Origin: Turritopsis dohrnii
Lineage: Eukaryota > Cnidaria > Hydrozoa > Anthoathecata > Oceaniidae
DNA length: 64,000 bases
Direction: 5' to 3'
Assembly: GCA_027922465.2 (NCBI GenBank)
Contig: BQMF02000327.1
Span: 434,001 to 498,000, forward strand
Program-made: the position numbers and the translations under genes
Part shown: in pieces, positions 47,400 to 59,269 of the stretch
How positions within the stretch are numbered: position 1 is the stretch's first letter
How the letters are laid out: every line of letters begins with the position of its first letter
Notes under the pieces: generated by a model
Told to the model about the DNA's origin: nothing
The model's input: only the letters and a program-made list of their open reading frames with translations
Database searches by the model: none

Positions 47400-49570
47400 C
47401 CCTAACTTCGGTAATAAACAAAAAATAAATAAAAGACATTCTAAAAACTTTAGGAAATTCGATGTTCATGATTACCTGGTTCCTATGACGAGCATTTCCT
47501 GAATTATTCCTGATAAAGACTGCAATACGTTACTAGGGTAATACAAATTCGTTCCAGATAGCGAAGTTCCAGATCTAAATGTAAATGAAATAGTGCATGT
47601 TTGAGATAACATGAGTAACTGTATTTGATGACGCAAGTAAACCGTGACCGATTTATTGAATGCCTTTACGCTATGAGGAGAAGCGCAATTAAATTATAGT
47701 TTAATTATCCCTGTGGAACCTTGCACTGCGGTCTCCGGAAAATCCATTTAATTTCTTCATTAAATTGGCGCCTTTTGCAATTTAAATGGAATTTCCACAG
47801 ATAATAAAATTTAAAGGTGTCATTACTCGAAAGTAAATATTGACATATTTCACTTAATCGCTTTACACTATGTTTGAATAGGAAGGTTTTAAATACATTT
47901 GGAGAGAAAGAAGAAAGAAGTTCGCTATCATTTTTTTAAATGTGATTTTGCGATTAAGATGTAAACCAACTGACATCACTAAAGCTAACTGAAACAAAAT
48001 GAAATTAAGTGATTCTTTCAATGAAACAATAGCTAGTCAATTTTCGCGCTGACTTTATTAAGGCATGGAATATGCATTCTGCTACTTCCGGGAAACATAA
48101 CAAAAAATTTAGATCTGTAAATCAATACACTGTCAGAACTACTTCCCAAAGAGAATAAACCAACAATCGATTCATCCAATCTGTTACATTCTTTCAAGAA
48201 TTTGTTAACAAAAATCTACAGCGGAGCATTATTTGATAATGTCATTAAATTCTATCAAACACAACATCAATCAAGACCGAAAATTGCCTGACAATAAGTC
48301 GGTTCAAAGTTCCTTGAAACACTACATGTTTGGTTCCACACTTACTTATTTATAATTTGACTACAAGTTCTTAATATTCTTTCTCTGCGATTTGGGATTA
48401 TAACCAGAGGTCTTTAAATTTACTGACATAGTTTATTGAAAGCCACTTAGAACTACTTATCAGAGAAAAGCAAGCAAGCACTTGTGTCATCCAATTTTTT
48501 ACATTCTTTCACTTTAAGCAGTACAGTTTATTGGCTACATCAAAGAAGGAATCTATTATAAGACCCGCTCCACCCCACCCACCTCAGATTCCTCGCGTCG
48601 AATGTGTTAGTGGTATATTGTACTCAATTTGTGAAACATTCAGTTTACGTGAAATCGTGATCACACTCCGCCGAAAGAAGCAAGTGAGATTTTGCAAATT
48701 CAAATCAATTTAGTCTTAATGCTTTCTCCAGAAACATGTGATCAGTGGTCAAATGATAAACGTTCGACAAACCACCAAGAACACGAATGGTCGTTTCGAA
48801 CAGATTAACATTAACTTTAATAATTAACAGTTCTATCTGAACTAAAATAGCCATCTTTAATTTAAAAAATTAACCACCAAACATTTGACAAATCTAATTT
48901 ACATAATGATTATTTTGCTTCAGAAAGGAAGATTATGTCAGAAAAATTCCAGAGCGGAATATATTTTTGATTCGAAATTCATCAAAAGATTAGCTACTGC
49001 CGACTATTCCTCTGCAGCCTATGAAATTTGAAACGTTTTTTAACAATATGCACATGTGTCTACACTGTAGCAGTAAAAACCATAGCATTAGCTGACAATA
49101 GAGACCTTCCGAAACTACGGCGTCAAAACGGACGACGACGTGAAGCAAACAAAAGATTCACTTTACTCCCTAGATTTGCTTTAGAGTGGAAGTCATTTCA
49201 CATTATATTATTGAGAAATGCCTTTTAATTTTACAAATATCCTTATCAGATTTGCACGTTCTACACACAAAAGTAACATTTTGAAGTTGTACTGAAAACG
49301 AAGACGTGAGAATAGCGGTATTTCGAATAAAGTTTCCTTCGTTCCTTTATGATTCTGTCTCTCCAAGTTCAAGAAACAAACATCATAGGCATTATAAATA
49401 AACTTCTTAACCAAGTGTATAGAGTCTGTTCTTTTGTGATTTAATGAAGATGAATATCTTTTACGTCGTCGTCTTCGTTAACGCCGTCAACGAAAGTTCC
49501 CTAATCATTTCAAACAGCGTGCTTTGATCACAAATAAAAGAAATAATTTACTTGTGTTTGCATTCCAGAA
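47400..49570. other. No gene recognised; upstream region of secreted gene 1
   Basis: Parts (48420-48530 and 48930-49000) resemble 52960-53130, so this is another portion of the duplicated block that carries the secreted genes. The last ~130 bp share TAAAAGAAATAATTTACTTG and TGTGTTTGCATTC with the promoter region at 61000-61115. Confidence 0.45.
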
Positions 49571-49573
49571 ATC

Positions 49574-50657
49574 ATGAAGGCTTCATTTACGGTTTTGATC
49601 TTATTCATGTTTGTAACATTGCCAATGGCAAGAGGTAAAATACACATTCATAAGGAAGGTACATAATACTGCCTATTAGCTACACTTTACCATGTGATAA
49701 CCAATTTCAATTTCCAGGCGCATGTGATTTTGTACCGAAAAGCGTGAATTGCATAACTGGAGATACCGCATCGGCCTTCAAAGAAATGGTGAGAGACGAA
49801 ACAACTAATGGTAACTTTCTTCTAAAGCAGTACATGGCATTTGTTAATGACAATGGATCTTTACTTACAAGTAGTGAAGTAAATAGTTGATGTTTCATAA
49901 TAGATGCTGCAAGAGAAGTAATCGCAGAAATTCTCAATCACAGAAAAAACGACCCAGTGTAAGTACGACTTATTAATGCTTTAGTCCTTACTGAGAAAAA
50001 AGATTATTTAGATGTCATAGTATATTTATCCAGTTTTAGCATTGTTTGGTATGGTGAAAATTCCGAAAAGTGATTCGACACATTCTTATTGATAATAGTT
50101 TATTAAATTCCGCATGATAATTTAAGATTTATGAATTTGGAAAATCAGATTTCAGATTAAAACGTCTTCTTATGCCATATTTTCTTTACAAGGTGGATCC
50201 AGAGGTTACATAAACTTTATATTTTGAGTAAAAAAGTAGAACGTGAACTTGTAAATTACCCCACTTACACGTTCTAATTTTTTACTCAACTCAGTGTGCA
50301 AAACCGTCAAAAAGTCAATGCGACGAAAAGCGTTTTTATTGAAATTGCATGTATATTTCGTTAGAAGTACACTCCTTCGTAGAAATTTTTCGACAAATTT
50401 GCCCACACCAAATGTTTTGAGTAAGCATTGTTATAATTGTGCCCTGTTGACATTGGATTCCCATTTCGTTAGTGGAAGCGCTTTAAGCGATGAAAAAAAA
50501 AACAAAGTTAGTAGATGATTTATTTTTTCATTGCCAATAGGAATGCGATTTGTCCGCCTGACAATGGGTACAAAGCAAAAGAATCACTTCCCCTTCATTT
50601 ATTCAATGCAAAATATTTCTTTTGTATTTTTATTTCAGAGATCGATGGAGAAATTGA
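49574..50657 (+). CDS. Small secreted peptide gene 1 of a tandem family (four exons)
   Basis: Exons lie at 49574-49634, 49718-49810, 49904-49958 and 50639-50657 (61+93+55+19 nt, 75 aa, in frame). Donors are GAG|GTAAAA, AATG|GTAACT and AGT|GTAAGT. Acceptors are TTTCCAG, TCATAATAG and TATTTCAG. Exon 1 is a signal peptide (MKASFTVLILFMFVTLPMAR). Exon 2 begins the mature part with one Cys pair (CDFVPKSVNC) and the conserved ASAFKEMVRDETTN. Exon 3 is the helix DAAREVIAEILNHRKNDP. Exon 4 adds only DRWRN. The donor of exon 3 contains an in-frame TAA, so intron retention would give nearly the same protein. No known family is recognised. The product is predicted to be secreted and about 54 aa when mature. 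Paralogs lie at 53328, 61120 and 404. Confidence 0.7.
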
Positions 50658-51429
50658 AAGTCTTTTTGTTAAGTACAGACTGGTTAGATGAATGAAAAAG
50701 AATTGATTGAATTTGAAGAAATTTTTGTACCTGATTGTAATTTGTAGTCATTTAGCACTAAACATAAGAAGCTTTATGTCGCAACAAAAGTAGTTTTTAA
50801 CGTATACGAAATAACACGAAGTAACACTACGAAGAAAGGAAATTTTAGATTGAAGGATGTTGGAGCGTGACGGATGATCTTTCGCAAAATAGACGTGGCC
50901 TTACTTCAAGAAATTTGCATAAATGGTATCTTTTTTGTTAGTGATCCACAGCATTTTATGATGCAATCTATTTAGTTCATACTAGCATTTTCTATTTCGC
51001 ATACGCAATTTTTGTTTTTACAATATGAACGCTTAATGAAAAGTTCACGTGCTCTGCCTAATTATGTCTGATTTTGCTTGTATTAACAGTCTCTTACTGA
51101 AGACCTTAATGCGTTTTTCCAAATTATGGCTAATTTTGCTCATATAAGCTTTTTTACTGCGCATGTGCGATTTTGAGTTTTATTATTTGGCCACCTGATA
51201 GCTCTAGAAAAGTTACCTGGTGAGACCTTCATGTGTTTGGCCAAATTATTGCTAATTCCAACCTTCATGGCGTTTATTACATTTGACGTGGGTTTACTGC
51301 ATTTGTCGGAGTTACTAAATTTGTAATAAATAGATAGATTTCTACAAACTCTATGTCTGTTTACTCTTCGGTATAATTCAGTTCTACATGTAAGTATAAA
51401 CGCTTTCATGTTCAATCGAGAACCGTTTA

Positions 51430-52650
51430 ATATTATTTGTAAACTTTCCTGAAGTTGATGAAAACATTTCGAAATGATTCAAACACATTAGTAAATAAGT
51501 TAATTCATGTCGTTTCAGCTGAATTTTCTATATCTCCCTAGCATTTTATTGACAAAATGACTTGCACTTCGGAAATGATTTCATCGAATACAACTTTTTT
51601 CTTCTTGTCGGGAAGTGTTGGCGAACTGAATGGTTTTGCTGCATAAGTGATCGTTAGGATGTCAATCACAATTCATAATAAAGATTCAGAAAAAATAACA
51701 AAAGAGTATTCTGAATATCAAAGCTTACATAATCTTGAAGTATGGAGAGTGTTAAAATTAAAGTCGATATTTGATACCAAATTTTGCTAAATGATAAAGT
51801 ATACGCTTATTCATTCCGAAAAACCGATCAAGACGTCCGAAAATGACTGAGAAATTGTTATTAGCTGTGCTGTTTCAGTTGATAATAATATTTACTTGCA
51901 TATGCAATCAGGCATAAGTAGAATGTCGAACTTTCTGCACAAAAACTAAGACTTATGATAACCGGTCATTTGTAAACTACAACTGGCACGAGAGCTTGGT
52001 ATATTTAGGTAACACTGGGAATATACAAAAATGTTCCCAGTTATTCTGTTCAAACAATTCATCAACAATGGCGTTTCTCAGCAATATAAGGTGCTTTTCA
52101 GTCATTTGTAAGACTGTATGCCCGAAGTTATAAATCACTAACCCAATAGTTAGAAGCAAGTCTTTCATCATCATTGTTGCACGTATAACGAAGGATGTTC
52201 AGCGCGTAACGAGGCACTACCCTATTGACACACCATCTCAGAAGATATCCCATGAGTACGCACTTATTAGTGATTTCCTTCGCAAAACAGACAAACACGT
52301 GCGACCGATGATACGTTATTCAGACGTACTAAAAATAGCATTTTCTCTTAAATTAGTTCAAATAATAGTTTTTGATGGGTTCTATACGTTTGGGGCCTGG
52401 ACAGCAATGCAATGGACAAACAGCCTGCTAACATGGAATAAAGAGGATCATAAAAATGTTAGCAGAATTAACCAATCGCCAGATAGAGTATGGAGGCCAA
52501 CTTTGTTCTTATATGACGATGCTTTCTTCGAATTCACACAGACAAAACTTAAGTAAGCCATTTAATCAATTCACAATTCAGTTGTCTTCCTAAAACCTAA
52601 TCTCGGAAAATATCACTGCAGCAAAGCTTCCTGCAATCTCATTGGCTCAC
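51430..52650 (+). repeat. Segmental duplication copy 2 (partner 41120-42345)
   Basis: This is the same block as 41120-42345 and lies between secreted genes 1 and 2. It keeps longer versions of the channel exons, including the segment deleted from copy 1. Confidence 0.85.
51843..52552 (+). pseudogene. Cys-loop ligand-gated channel fragment, copy 2
   Basis: Part 1 (51843-52008) begins MTEKLLLAVLFQLIIIFTC, a signal peptide. It has an in-frame TAA at 51915-51917, then continues in the same frame to YDNRSFVNYNWHESLVYL and a G|GTAACA donor. Part 2 (52242-52552) follows a CTCAG acceptor and reads YALISDFLRKTDKHVRPMIR, SDVLKIAFSLKLVQI, WTAMQWTNSLLTWNKEDHKN and DRVWRPTLFLYDDA, ending at a donor-like AA|GTAAGC. 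This is clearly the start of the ligand-binding domain of a nicotinic-type channel. The two parts are not in compatible phase, and no Cys-loop or membrane exons follow before the next gene. I call a truncated, probably dead copy. Confidence 0.65.
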
Positions 52651-53327
52651 GCAAACTTTTATTGATGTCTCAACATAATGTATGCAGTTTTGTAAATAAA
52701 GGTTATAAATACAAGGAATATTCCGCATAGTGTAAATCTCCATTTTAAGATTATCAAGAGATTCTGCAAATTCCAAAAACATACCATGTAAATTCTGCAA
52801 TTTCCTTACTTTTTCGCGAATAACTTGCCTATAAGTTCCTAATATATTTCCACTGCAATCAGACTTTCAACCATAAAGATGCACTTCACAAAATCATGAA
52901 AAAGATACTGCGACGAAGAGCAATATTATTGAAATTTAAAAGTAAGCAAACACTTGTTTCATCAATTTTTTTACATTCTTTCACTTTAAACAGTACGGTA
53001 ACCGATTTTGCTTCAGAACGGAACATTTTTTAAATCGTGATTCATCATAAGATTGAAAGCAATTTAAAACTATATTTGTCAGATTAAAGCAGAAACACTC
53101 GTTTCATCCAATTGTTTACATTCTTTCATCTGCAGTCTGATTTGATCTTGAATCTGATTGGTTCCTAATCTGACTAGAAATAATAGAAATAATCACTGCA
53201 ATTAGAATTTGCTTAATGATAATAGATAAGGTCAAAAACACGAGGATTGATAAATAACCATCAATTTAACAGAAGACTTCAGTTCTGTTTGAAATTGGAT
53301 TGTGATCACATCTTATAAAAAGAAGTC

Positions 53328-53997
53328 ATGAAGACTTCATTCACAGTTTTGCTCTTATTCATGCTTCTATCATTACCAGTGGCAAGAGGTAAAATACATT
53401 TATAAGGAAGGTACATATTGCTATGTCTATTAGCTAAACTTTATCATGTGAAAACACTCTTCAATTTCTAGGTTCATGTGATGTTTATTTTCCAAACAGA
53501 TGCCGTCCTCGTGGAGATGACAAAATCGCATCGGCCTTCAAAGAAATGCTGAGAGACGAAAGAACTAATGGTGAGGTATCTTTTAGATTATGTATATGGG
53601 TAGTGTTAATGACAATGGATTTGTATTCACAAAGGGTTCGTATTTCTTAATAGATGCTGCTAGAAATGTAATCGCAGAAATTCTCAACTACAGAAAAAAT
53701 GACCCAGAGTAAGTACGGTTCCCTAATGCTCTAGTCGTTAGTGAAAAAAATATTATTTGGTTTACATAGCATATTTATCCCAATCTAAGTATTGCCTTGG
53801 TATAGTTAAAATCTCCGAAAAATGATTCAATTGACATTCTCATTGACAATAGTTTATTAAATTCGCATGGTGATTTAAGGCAAGTTCACACTTGCTTGCG
53901 TCTCTGCTCCGCCAGACAATGGGTAGAAAGGAAAACAATTTTTCAATGCAAACTAATTGTTTTGTATTCTTATTTCAGAGATCGATGGAGAGATTGA
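53328..53997 (+). CDS. Small secreted peptide gene 2 of a tandem family (four exons)
   Basis: Exons lie at 53328-53388, 53472-53570, 53654-53708 and 53979-53997 (61+99+55+19 nt, 77 aa, in frame), with the same phases (1, 1, 2) as gene 1. The signal peptide is MKTSFTVLLLFMLLSLPVAR. The mature part starts SCDVYFPNRCRPRGDDK, then ASAFKEMLRDERTN, then DAARNVIAEILNYRKNDPE, and ends DRWRD. The Cys-Cys spacing is one residue shorter than in gene 1, while the helical core is nearly identical. Intron 3 is only about 270 bp. The upstream region shares CATCAATTTAACAGAAGAnTTCAG with gene 3. Its 3' flank carries the duplicated block also seen at 1.7 and 3.0 kb. No damage is seen. Function is unknown. Confidence 0.72.
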
Positions 53998-53999
53998 AA

Positions 54000-56900
54000 G
54001 CCTCCTCGTTAAGTAAAGACTGGTAGATGAACGAAATGGAATTAATTGAATTAATTGGGCAAATTTGTTTTCAAACTTTTTTCAAACTTTTGTATCTAAT
54101 TGTAATTTGTGTAATCATTTTTCACTAAAAATAAGGAGCTTTTGACTCTGTAGGTCTTTTCAATGTAGTACGCAATACGTAATATTTACCTAGAATCGCA
54201 CAAATGTATTGATTACCATGGTGTAATTACTGCTAAAACGAACCGCAATATCAAGTAAACATGATACTTACTCTTGTTTCCCGAATAGACGTCCAAGCAA
54301 AAGTTAAATTTCCATTGGAAAAAGGGATCGATTAGCTGAACATTTAATGATAGATAAAATCAACCGATTGCATGGTAGACCTGATAATTAGATACAAACC
54401 ATACTCTTACTAGGAGCTGAAGTGAATTTAAGTTCCACAAAAGAAATTATCTATGTAGGTCAATTTAAATAAGTAAGAATTTCATGACACTGACAAAGTA
54501 TTACGGGCAAAGTTAAAAAAAAAATGAGAAACGAGAATGTCATCAATATTTTAATGGCTCCGTAATTTTTTTGTTGAACAAATCGTCAACTGCATCAGTA
54601 TTTAAGGTAGCTTGGTCATTACAAAAGCGAATTCTTATTCTTCCAGAAGCTTTTCAGGTTTTCCATCGGTATTGCATGAAAATAATGGAAGAACAATGTT
54701 ATTCAACGGAGCATTTGCTGAGCTAAGGTTTTTTCACGAAACGTATGTAGATCGTGGAAATAATGGAATTGATTGAATTTATAGAAATTTTTGTATCTAA
54801 TTGTAATTTTTAATCATCTAGCATTTAAAGTAAGGAGCCTTCGACTTTTCAGGACTTTATGCAATATGTAATATGTAACAAGATTCGCCTGTACTAAAAA
54901 AAAACGAAAAAAATGTAATTCAACGGAATACTTGCACAGCTCAAGAAAGCTAATCTAATTTGTAGAATTTACAAAGCAATAAACTTTAAGTCGCAACAAA
55001 CGTAGTTTTAATTTGTACGAAATAACATAGAGAACTATCACGATTATTATTTTATCTCTTAATCCCTCATTCAATTTGTATACAGGCATTTAAAAAAACA
55101 AAATAAAACCGTCTAAACATGTTTTCAATACTACAGTGCTATTAGTAGTACAGCAGTATACTTAGAGGTACACAGAGATGTACCTAACTATCAAAACTAA
55201 ATGACTTGACTATTATTCATTTGACACCACCATTTTGCTGTATGTCAGTGTTTTTTTTCACTTGTCAAATGTTCTTTGACATTCCAAGAATTAGCTTTTT
55301 TGTTGTAAGGTATTCGAAAATTTCAGAAAAGACGTACCTTATCATTTTGCAAACAATTTTTTTTTTTTTCTTTTTTTTTTTTTGCAAATGGCGAAAAGTG
55401 GTCCTTTCAAATTTCCCAAAAAATCAGTTTCTTTGGGATTAAATGATGATTTTTAGGAATTATTGCCAGAAAAAAAAGGATATTTTGCCAGAGAAGAAGT
55501 ATATTATCATTTTGAAGATATTTTAATGGTTTTAAGGAGCACACTGGGAAAGGTTGTTCCAGAACCAACGATTCTATCATTATTTGTATAGAGAAGGCAA
55601 TAAAAAGATTTCGTGAGTCTAAGTAAGCTAATGTTACCCACTGATTTCTCAAATCAGTTTCGAAGAACACTTTAGGAATGAATATTCCATCGTATTTTGA
55701 CGTGAAAAATGAAACAATCTTTTTACTAAAATTTCTTTTATATTGGTGAAAGGAACCTTTTAAAATAGATCTTCGTCGTAGTTTTGTGATAAGAATTTAC
55801 TTAGCAAAATATTTCCAAGAAAAGGAGAACCATGGGATTAAAAATTCCATCATCATGTTTACGAAATATTGTTATGGAACAATGAATACTAAGCATGTTA
55901 CAATAGAAACTGAACGAAAAATAATCCTTTAATGAAAATGGAAATAAAAATAAAGCATTGTCTTAGTCATCAAATTATTATTGTTTTTTTGAAGTCGAAG
56001 GGCATATTTAGAAGGGAACTTCCATGCAGTCAAACTCATGATTCATGATTGAACAATAGGCTGTCTGCTTTAAACCTGAAATCTGAAAAGGAAGATTAAT
56101 ATTTCATATAAGAGCATTCAAATCTTAACAAATACTAACTTAATAATGTGAAAATTTGCTTCAAAGAGCAAAAAGTTCTAAAATTGTAATAATTCCTTCC
56201 AAAATGCTTACTTTGTCATTTTCTTTGTTTCTTGCAATAAGTAAAAAACCAAAAGACCACTCTAGGATTAAATTTCATAAAAGAACAATGCTGGTATTAT
56301 ATAACAATAAAACAGGCTCTTTTTCATTATTTTGAGAAAGAGTTTTTGCTGATGGAATTTTTGCTTCCCAAATGACTCTGTATGGAAATAAAAATGAACT
56401 ATAGGATAAAACACGGCTTTAATATGAAGCAGAATAAATCAGATCGACATCACTTGCATCAGAATGTGATGTATTATTCCAAACTCAGACACTAAAATGT
56501 GGAATTTCTCATCATTGGTAGCTCTGTTTGCGCCAAATATTGTTTTGCTGAAAGAAAAAGATGTTTGAAATGATGTTTCAGATGATTTACCTCTCATTTA
56601 CCAAAATTCAAAAAGCCAGAGACTGTGAGAAAGATGGTGAGATTCTCCATTGACCAAATGTCTAGAGAATAGATATGGAATTCTAGGATCTTTTAGTGAC
56701 CCAAACCATTGGGAAAGCTCTTATAAAACATTTGTAGATAGTACATTTAAACTTGCAGACTCAAAAAGTGTAATATCATAAACAGTGACAGTAGAGTGAT
56801 TAAGAACATGCTTTATTTAGTTTATCCATTGGATTATAGCATCCCAAAGCGCTCTATCTGATTTATATTAACCTAGTTCAATGAACTGTATAGTTAGTTC

Positions 56901-57140
56901 AGTCATCGAAATCAAAAACACCCCTAGCCTGGAAAAAAATGATACAAAGCTACACTTGCTCAATTTTATATGTAGAATTCAAGAAAAAAAAGCCCCAGTT
57001 ACAGCCCTTGTAGAAAATGTCAAATCCACCATTTTTTATAATGGCGTTTTAAGAAATGTAAAGGTTCTCCATCTTATATAAATAATCATCATTGTAAATA
57101 ACACTTTTATTATAGAGAGTGTTAGCTACATTTAATTAAA
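54000..57140. other. 3' flank repeats of gene 2, then no recognised gene
   Basis: 54060-55260 holds diverged copies of the flank repeat (TTGTATCTAATTGTAATTTG; TTTTAATGGCTCCGTAATTT). A T-rich run lies at about 55361-55384. From 55260 to 57140 there are short frames only, without family motifs. Confidence 0.4.
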
Positions 57141-57144
57141 TTTT

Positions 57145-57639
57145 ATGGATGGCTTGACGAAAACTTTGGGCCTAATTTCTTTTGGGGGTTGCGTACGTGA
57201 CGTCATCAAAATTTTTGATGAACGGTGTTTTAGTAACAGTTGGTTGAAGCGAAATGATCTCATACCATTTTTTGATCAGAATTTCGAACTCTACAACATC
57301 GATACACTCTCCATTCGCGATTCTGTGATTAAATTTTTCGTCACCTGTTTTGTGGTAAACAATTCTATCTGGGATACTAATGTTATTATACTAATATACG
57401 GCAATCGTGTGCAACACATTTACTTTAGAGTGATAGATTTCTTTCAAATTTACGGTCAAAATCTTCTTAATCGTGGTCATATAGCGTTCGTTAGCCTAAT
57501 GACCATTAACGATTACTATAAAAGCACGTGCCGTGATGTCAGTTTTTTAATCTATTCATGGGGAAAACATTGCATTGCATCCCCAAGCGAACGCTATTAT
57601 CGATATAAGAATCAAAGACTCAAATTCAACAACCAATAA
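57145..57639 (+). CDS. Unrecognised single-exon ORF (164 aa)
   Basis: The frame is uninterrupted from ATG 57145 to TAA 57637-57639, which is long for this AT-rich context. It has mixed composition (segments DVIKIFDERCFSNSWLKRND, DTLSIRDSVIKFFVTCFVV and NRGHIAFVSLMTINDYYKS) and is mostly helical in appearance. There is no signal peptide. I recognise no domain with confidence. A faint resemblance of the NRGHIAFVSLM stretch to the BH1 region of Bcl-2-type proteins is too weak to name it. It could be a cellular gene or part of a mobile or virus-derived segment together with the minus-strand frames at 58.05-58.72 kb. Confidence 0.35.
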   Translation: MDGLTKTLGLISFGGCVRDVIKIFDERCFSNSWLKRNDLIPFFDQNFELYNIDTLSIRDSVIKFFVTCFVVNNSIWDTNVIILIYGNRVQHIYFRVIDFFQIYGQNLLNRGHIAFVSLMTINDYYKSTCRDVSFLIYSWGKHCIASPSERYYRYKNQRLKFNNQ

Positions 57640-58053
57640 AATCACCATGTCCAACCATAAACCAGTAATAATGGAGGCAAACATTTCAATAAGAGAACCA
57701 TACATGACAAACAAACCTAATAAAAACGAATAAACTTTTCCAGGCTATCTATTCTATGTATTTTCAAATCCTTGAAGAGTTCGGCAATAACAAGCACAAG
57801 ATATACAGAAAGAAATAAACAGTCCGATATACAAAGAAATTTTACAATATTCACCAGTAATGTTGATGCATATATATTTCTGCTGTGATATTGAAAGATT
57901 TTTTCACAGTACCGTTTTGTTCAAATCAAATCTTCATCTTCGTTTTCAAGAATTTTTTCCAGAGTCAGCTAAATATCAATGTTTCCTCTACATGGGATGT
58001 TCTTATGATAATATTTCGATTTGCGATAGTGGAATAAAGACAGGAAACAGTGA

Positions 58054-58335
58054 GTATTAACCCTTTAGCTGCAGGGGTTTTTTTACCATGTACGACTTGT
58101 CGTGTTTTACATGAATCGGTTTCGGTTCTTGTGTGAATCCTCGTGACGGGCTGATGTCTATAGCAATTTGATAACCTTCGGAAATATGTTTAGAATATTT
58201 GAGCAATCGTGTAGCTGTTTCAGAGTCTATCATTTGAATGAGACTTAACTTTGATGAACAGTCCCAAATCCAAGCACAATATTGTTGGTGCAAGATCTCA
58301 AATTTTCGTGTTTTGTCATGTTGAATTTGCTGTTG
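58054..58335 (-). CDS. Unrecognised minus-strand coding segment
   Basis: The frame is open from about 58335 to the stop at 58057 with no ATG near its start. It contains HQQYCAWIWDCSSKLSLIQM, DSETATRLLKYSKHISEGYQ and IAIDISPSRGF. Composition and length suggest real or recently decayed coding sequence, perhaps an exon. It lies 46 bp downstream of the next frame on the same strand. No family is recognised. Confidence 0.25.
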
Positions 58336-58380
58336 CTACCGTTAAGTGTTTTCGTATTGATTAATTCTACAGTGGAGATT

Positions 58381-58716
58381 TCATGGCAGCTCGCGGACTA
58401 CCATATGAATCATAGGCTGTAGGATGTTTCGATCCTGTAAATCGATGATTATTTTATCGAATTGATGAGGATTATTTGTAAAATCAATTTGTACTGTTTG
58501 AGAACCTTTAGCAATTTCGGCAATTCCTTTTGTGAACGATAGGAGCAAGTTGTATTTGTAATTTCTGTGACGTATATCGAATCGATTAAAATATGTCTGA
58601 TAAGTAGGAGAAACTTGGTACTGTTTGTAGCTGAGATAAGGTGTGTCGAAAAACTCCACTTTGCCAAAAGTTGATTTCCAAGTAGCGTCTGTGGTTTTGC
58701 GGGTTGTTTCAAATAC
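58381..58716 (-). CDS. Unrecognised minus-strand coding segment, capsid-like at best guess
   Basis: The frame is open from about 58716 (after a possible TTAATTAG acceptor) to the TGA at 58381-58383. It contains TWKSTFGKVEFFDTPYLSYK, YFNRFDIRHRNYKYN and NNPHQFDKIIIDL. The N-P-x-Q-F-D pattern loosely recalls multicopy Maverick/Polinton-type proteins of hydrozoans, but I cannot establish this. No ATG lies near the start other than the internal MEFFDTP-equivalent GTG frame. Confidence 0.25.
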   Translation of the reverse strand, partial: VFETTRKTTDATWKSTFGKVEFFDTPYLSYKQYQVSPTYQTYFNRFDIRHRNYKYNLLLSFTKGIAEIAKGSQTVQIDFTNNPHQFDKIIIDLQDRNILQPMIHMVVRELP

Positions 58717-59269
58717 TAATTAAAATGAGCTCAATTTTTATAGGAGCTTCACTAGGTCATCATGTAAAGTTCCTCCATTAGCCTCTTTAAATATGGGTGG
58801 TAAAACTAATTATATAAAATCTATATATTAATAGCCTATTCTCCGTCCGTTTGTTTGTTTAATCGAACGTGACTTTTTTCGGCTGGTTAACCAATAAGAG
58901 TAACGTTTTGTTTTTATTATTATTGTTAGCTTTATATTCCAAGGACCACCGTTGACTTGACTTTGCAAACAATACATCAACTAAATACAAAGAAACTAAC
59001 TGATTAAACATTTTAGACAAAAAGCAGCAGTGGCAGAATGTGGCAGCATGTTCGGTTTGTCAGTGTATCCTAACGTATCCTTGCCTGACTGTCTGAGACG
59101 GGTGAACTTTTTTTCGAGCAATCAAAATGTTTAAAAACCGATAGGTAAAAAAAGAGTATCATGAAACAAAATATTTTCTTGCTTTTGTCTTAATAGCTGT
59201 CTTAATTTCTTTTAATCGATTTCTTTTAATCTATTTAAAACTGATCGAACATGTTTTTTATTCACTTCA

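Noticed and set aside
50639..50657. DRWRN tail considered as an amidated RW-type neuropeptide
   Set aside because: There is no C-terminal Gly for amidation and no dibasic cleavage site before it. The sequence arises from a shifted frame relative to copy 0.
57145..57639. Bcl-2-like protein
   Set aside because: Only a short NRGHIAF stretch recalls BH1. BH3 and BH2 motifs and a membrane anchor are not evident.
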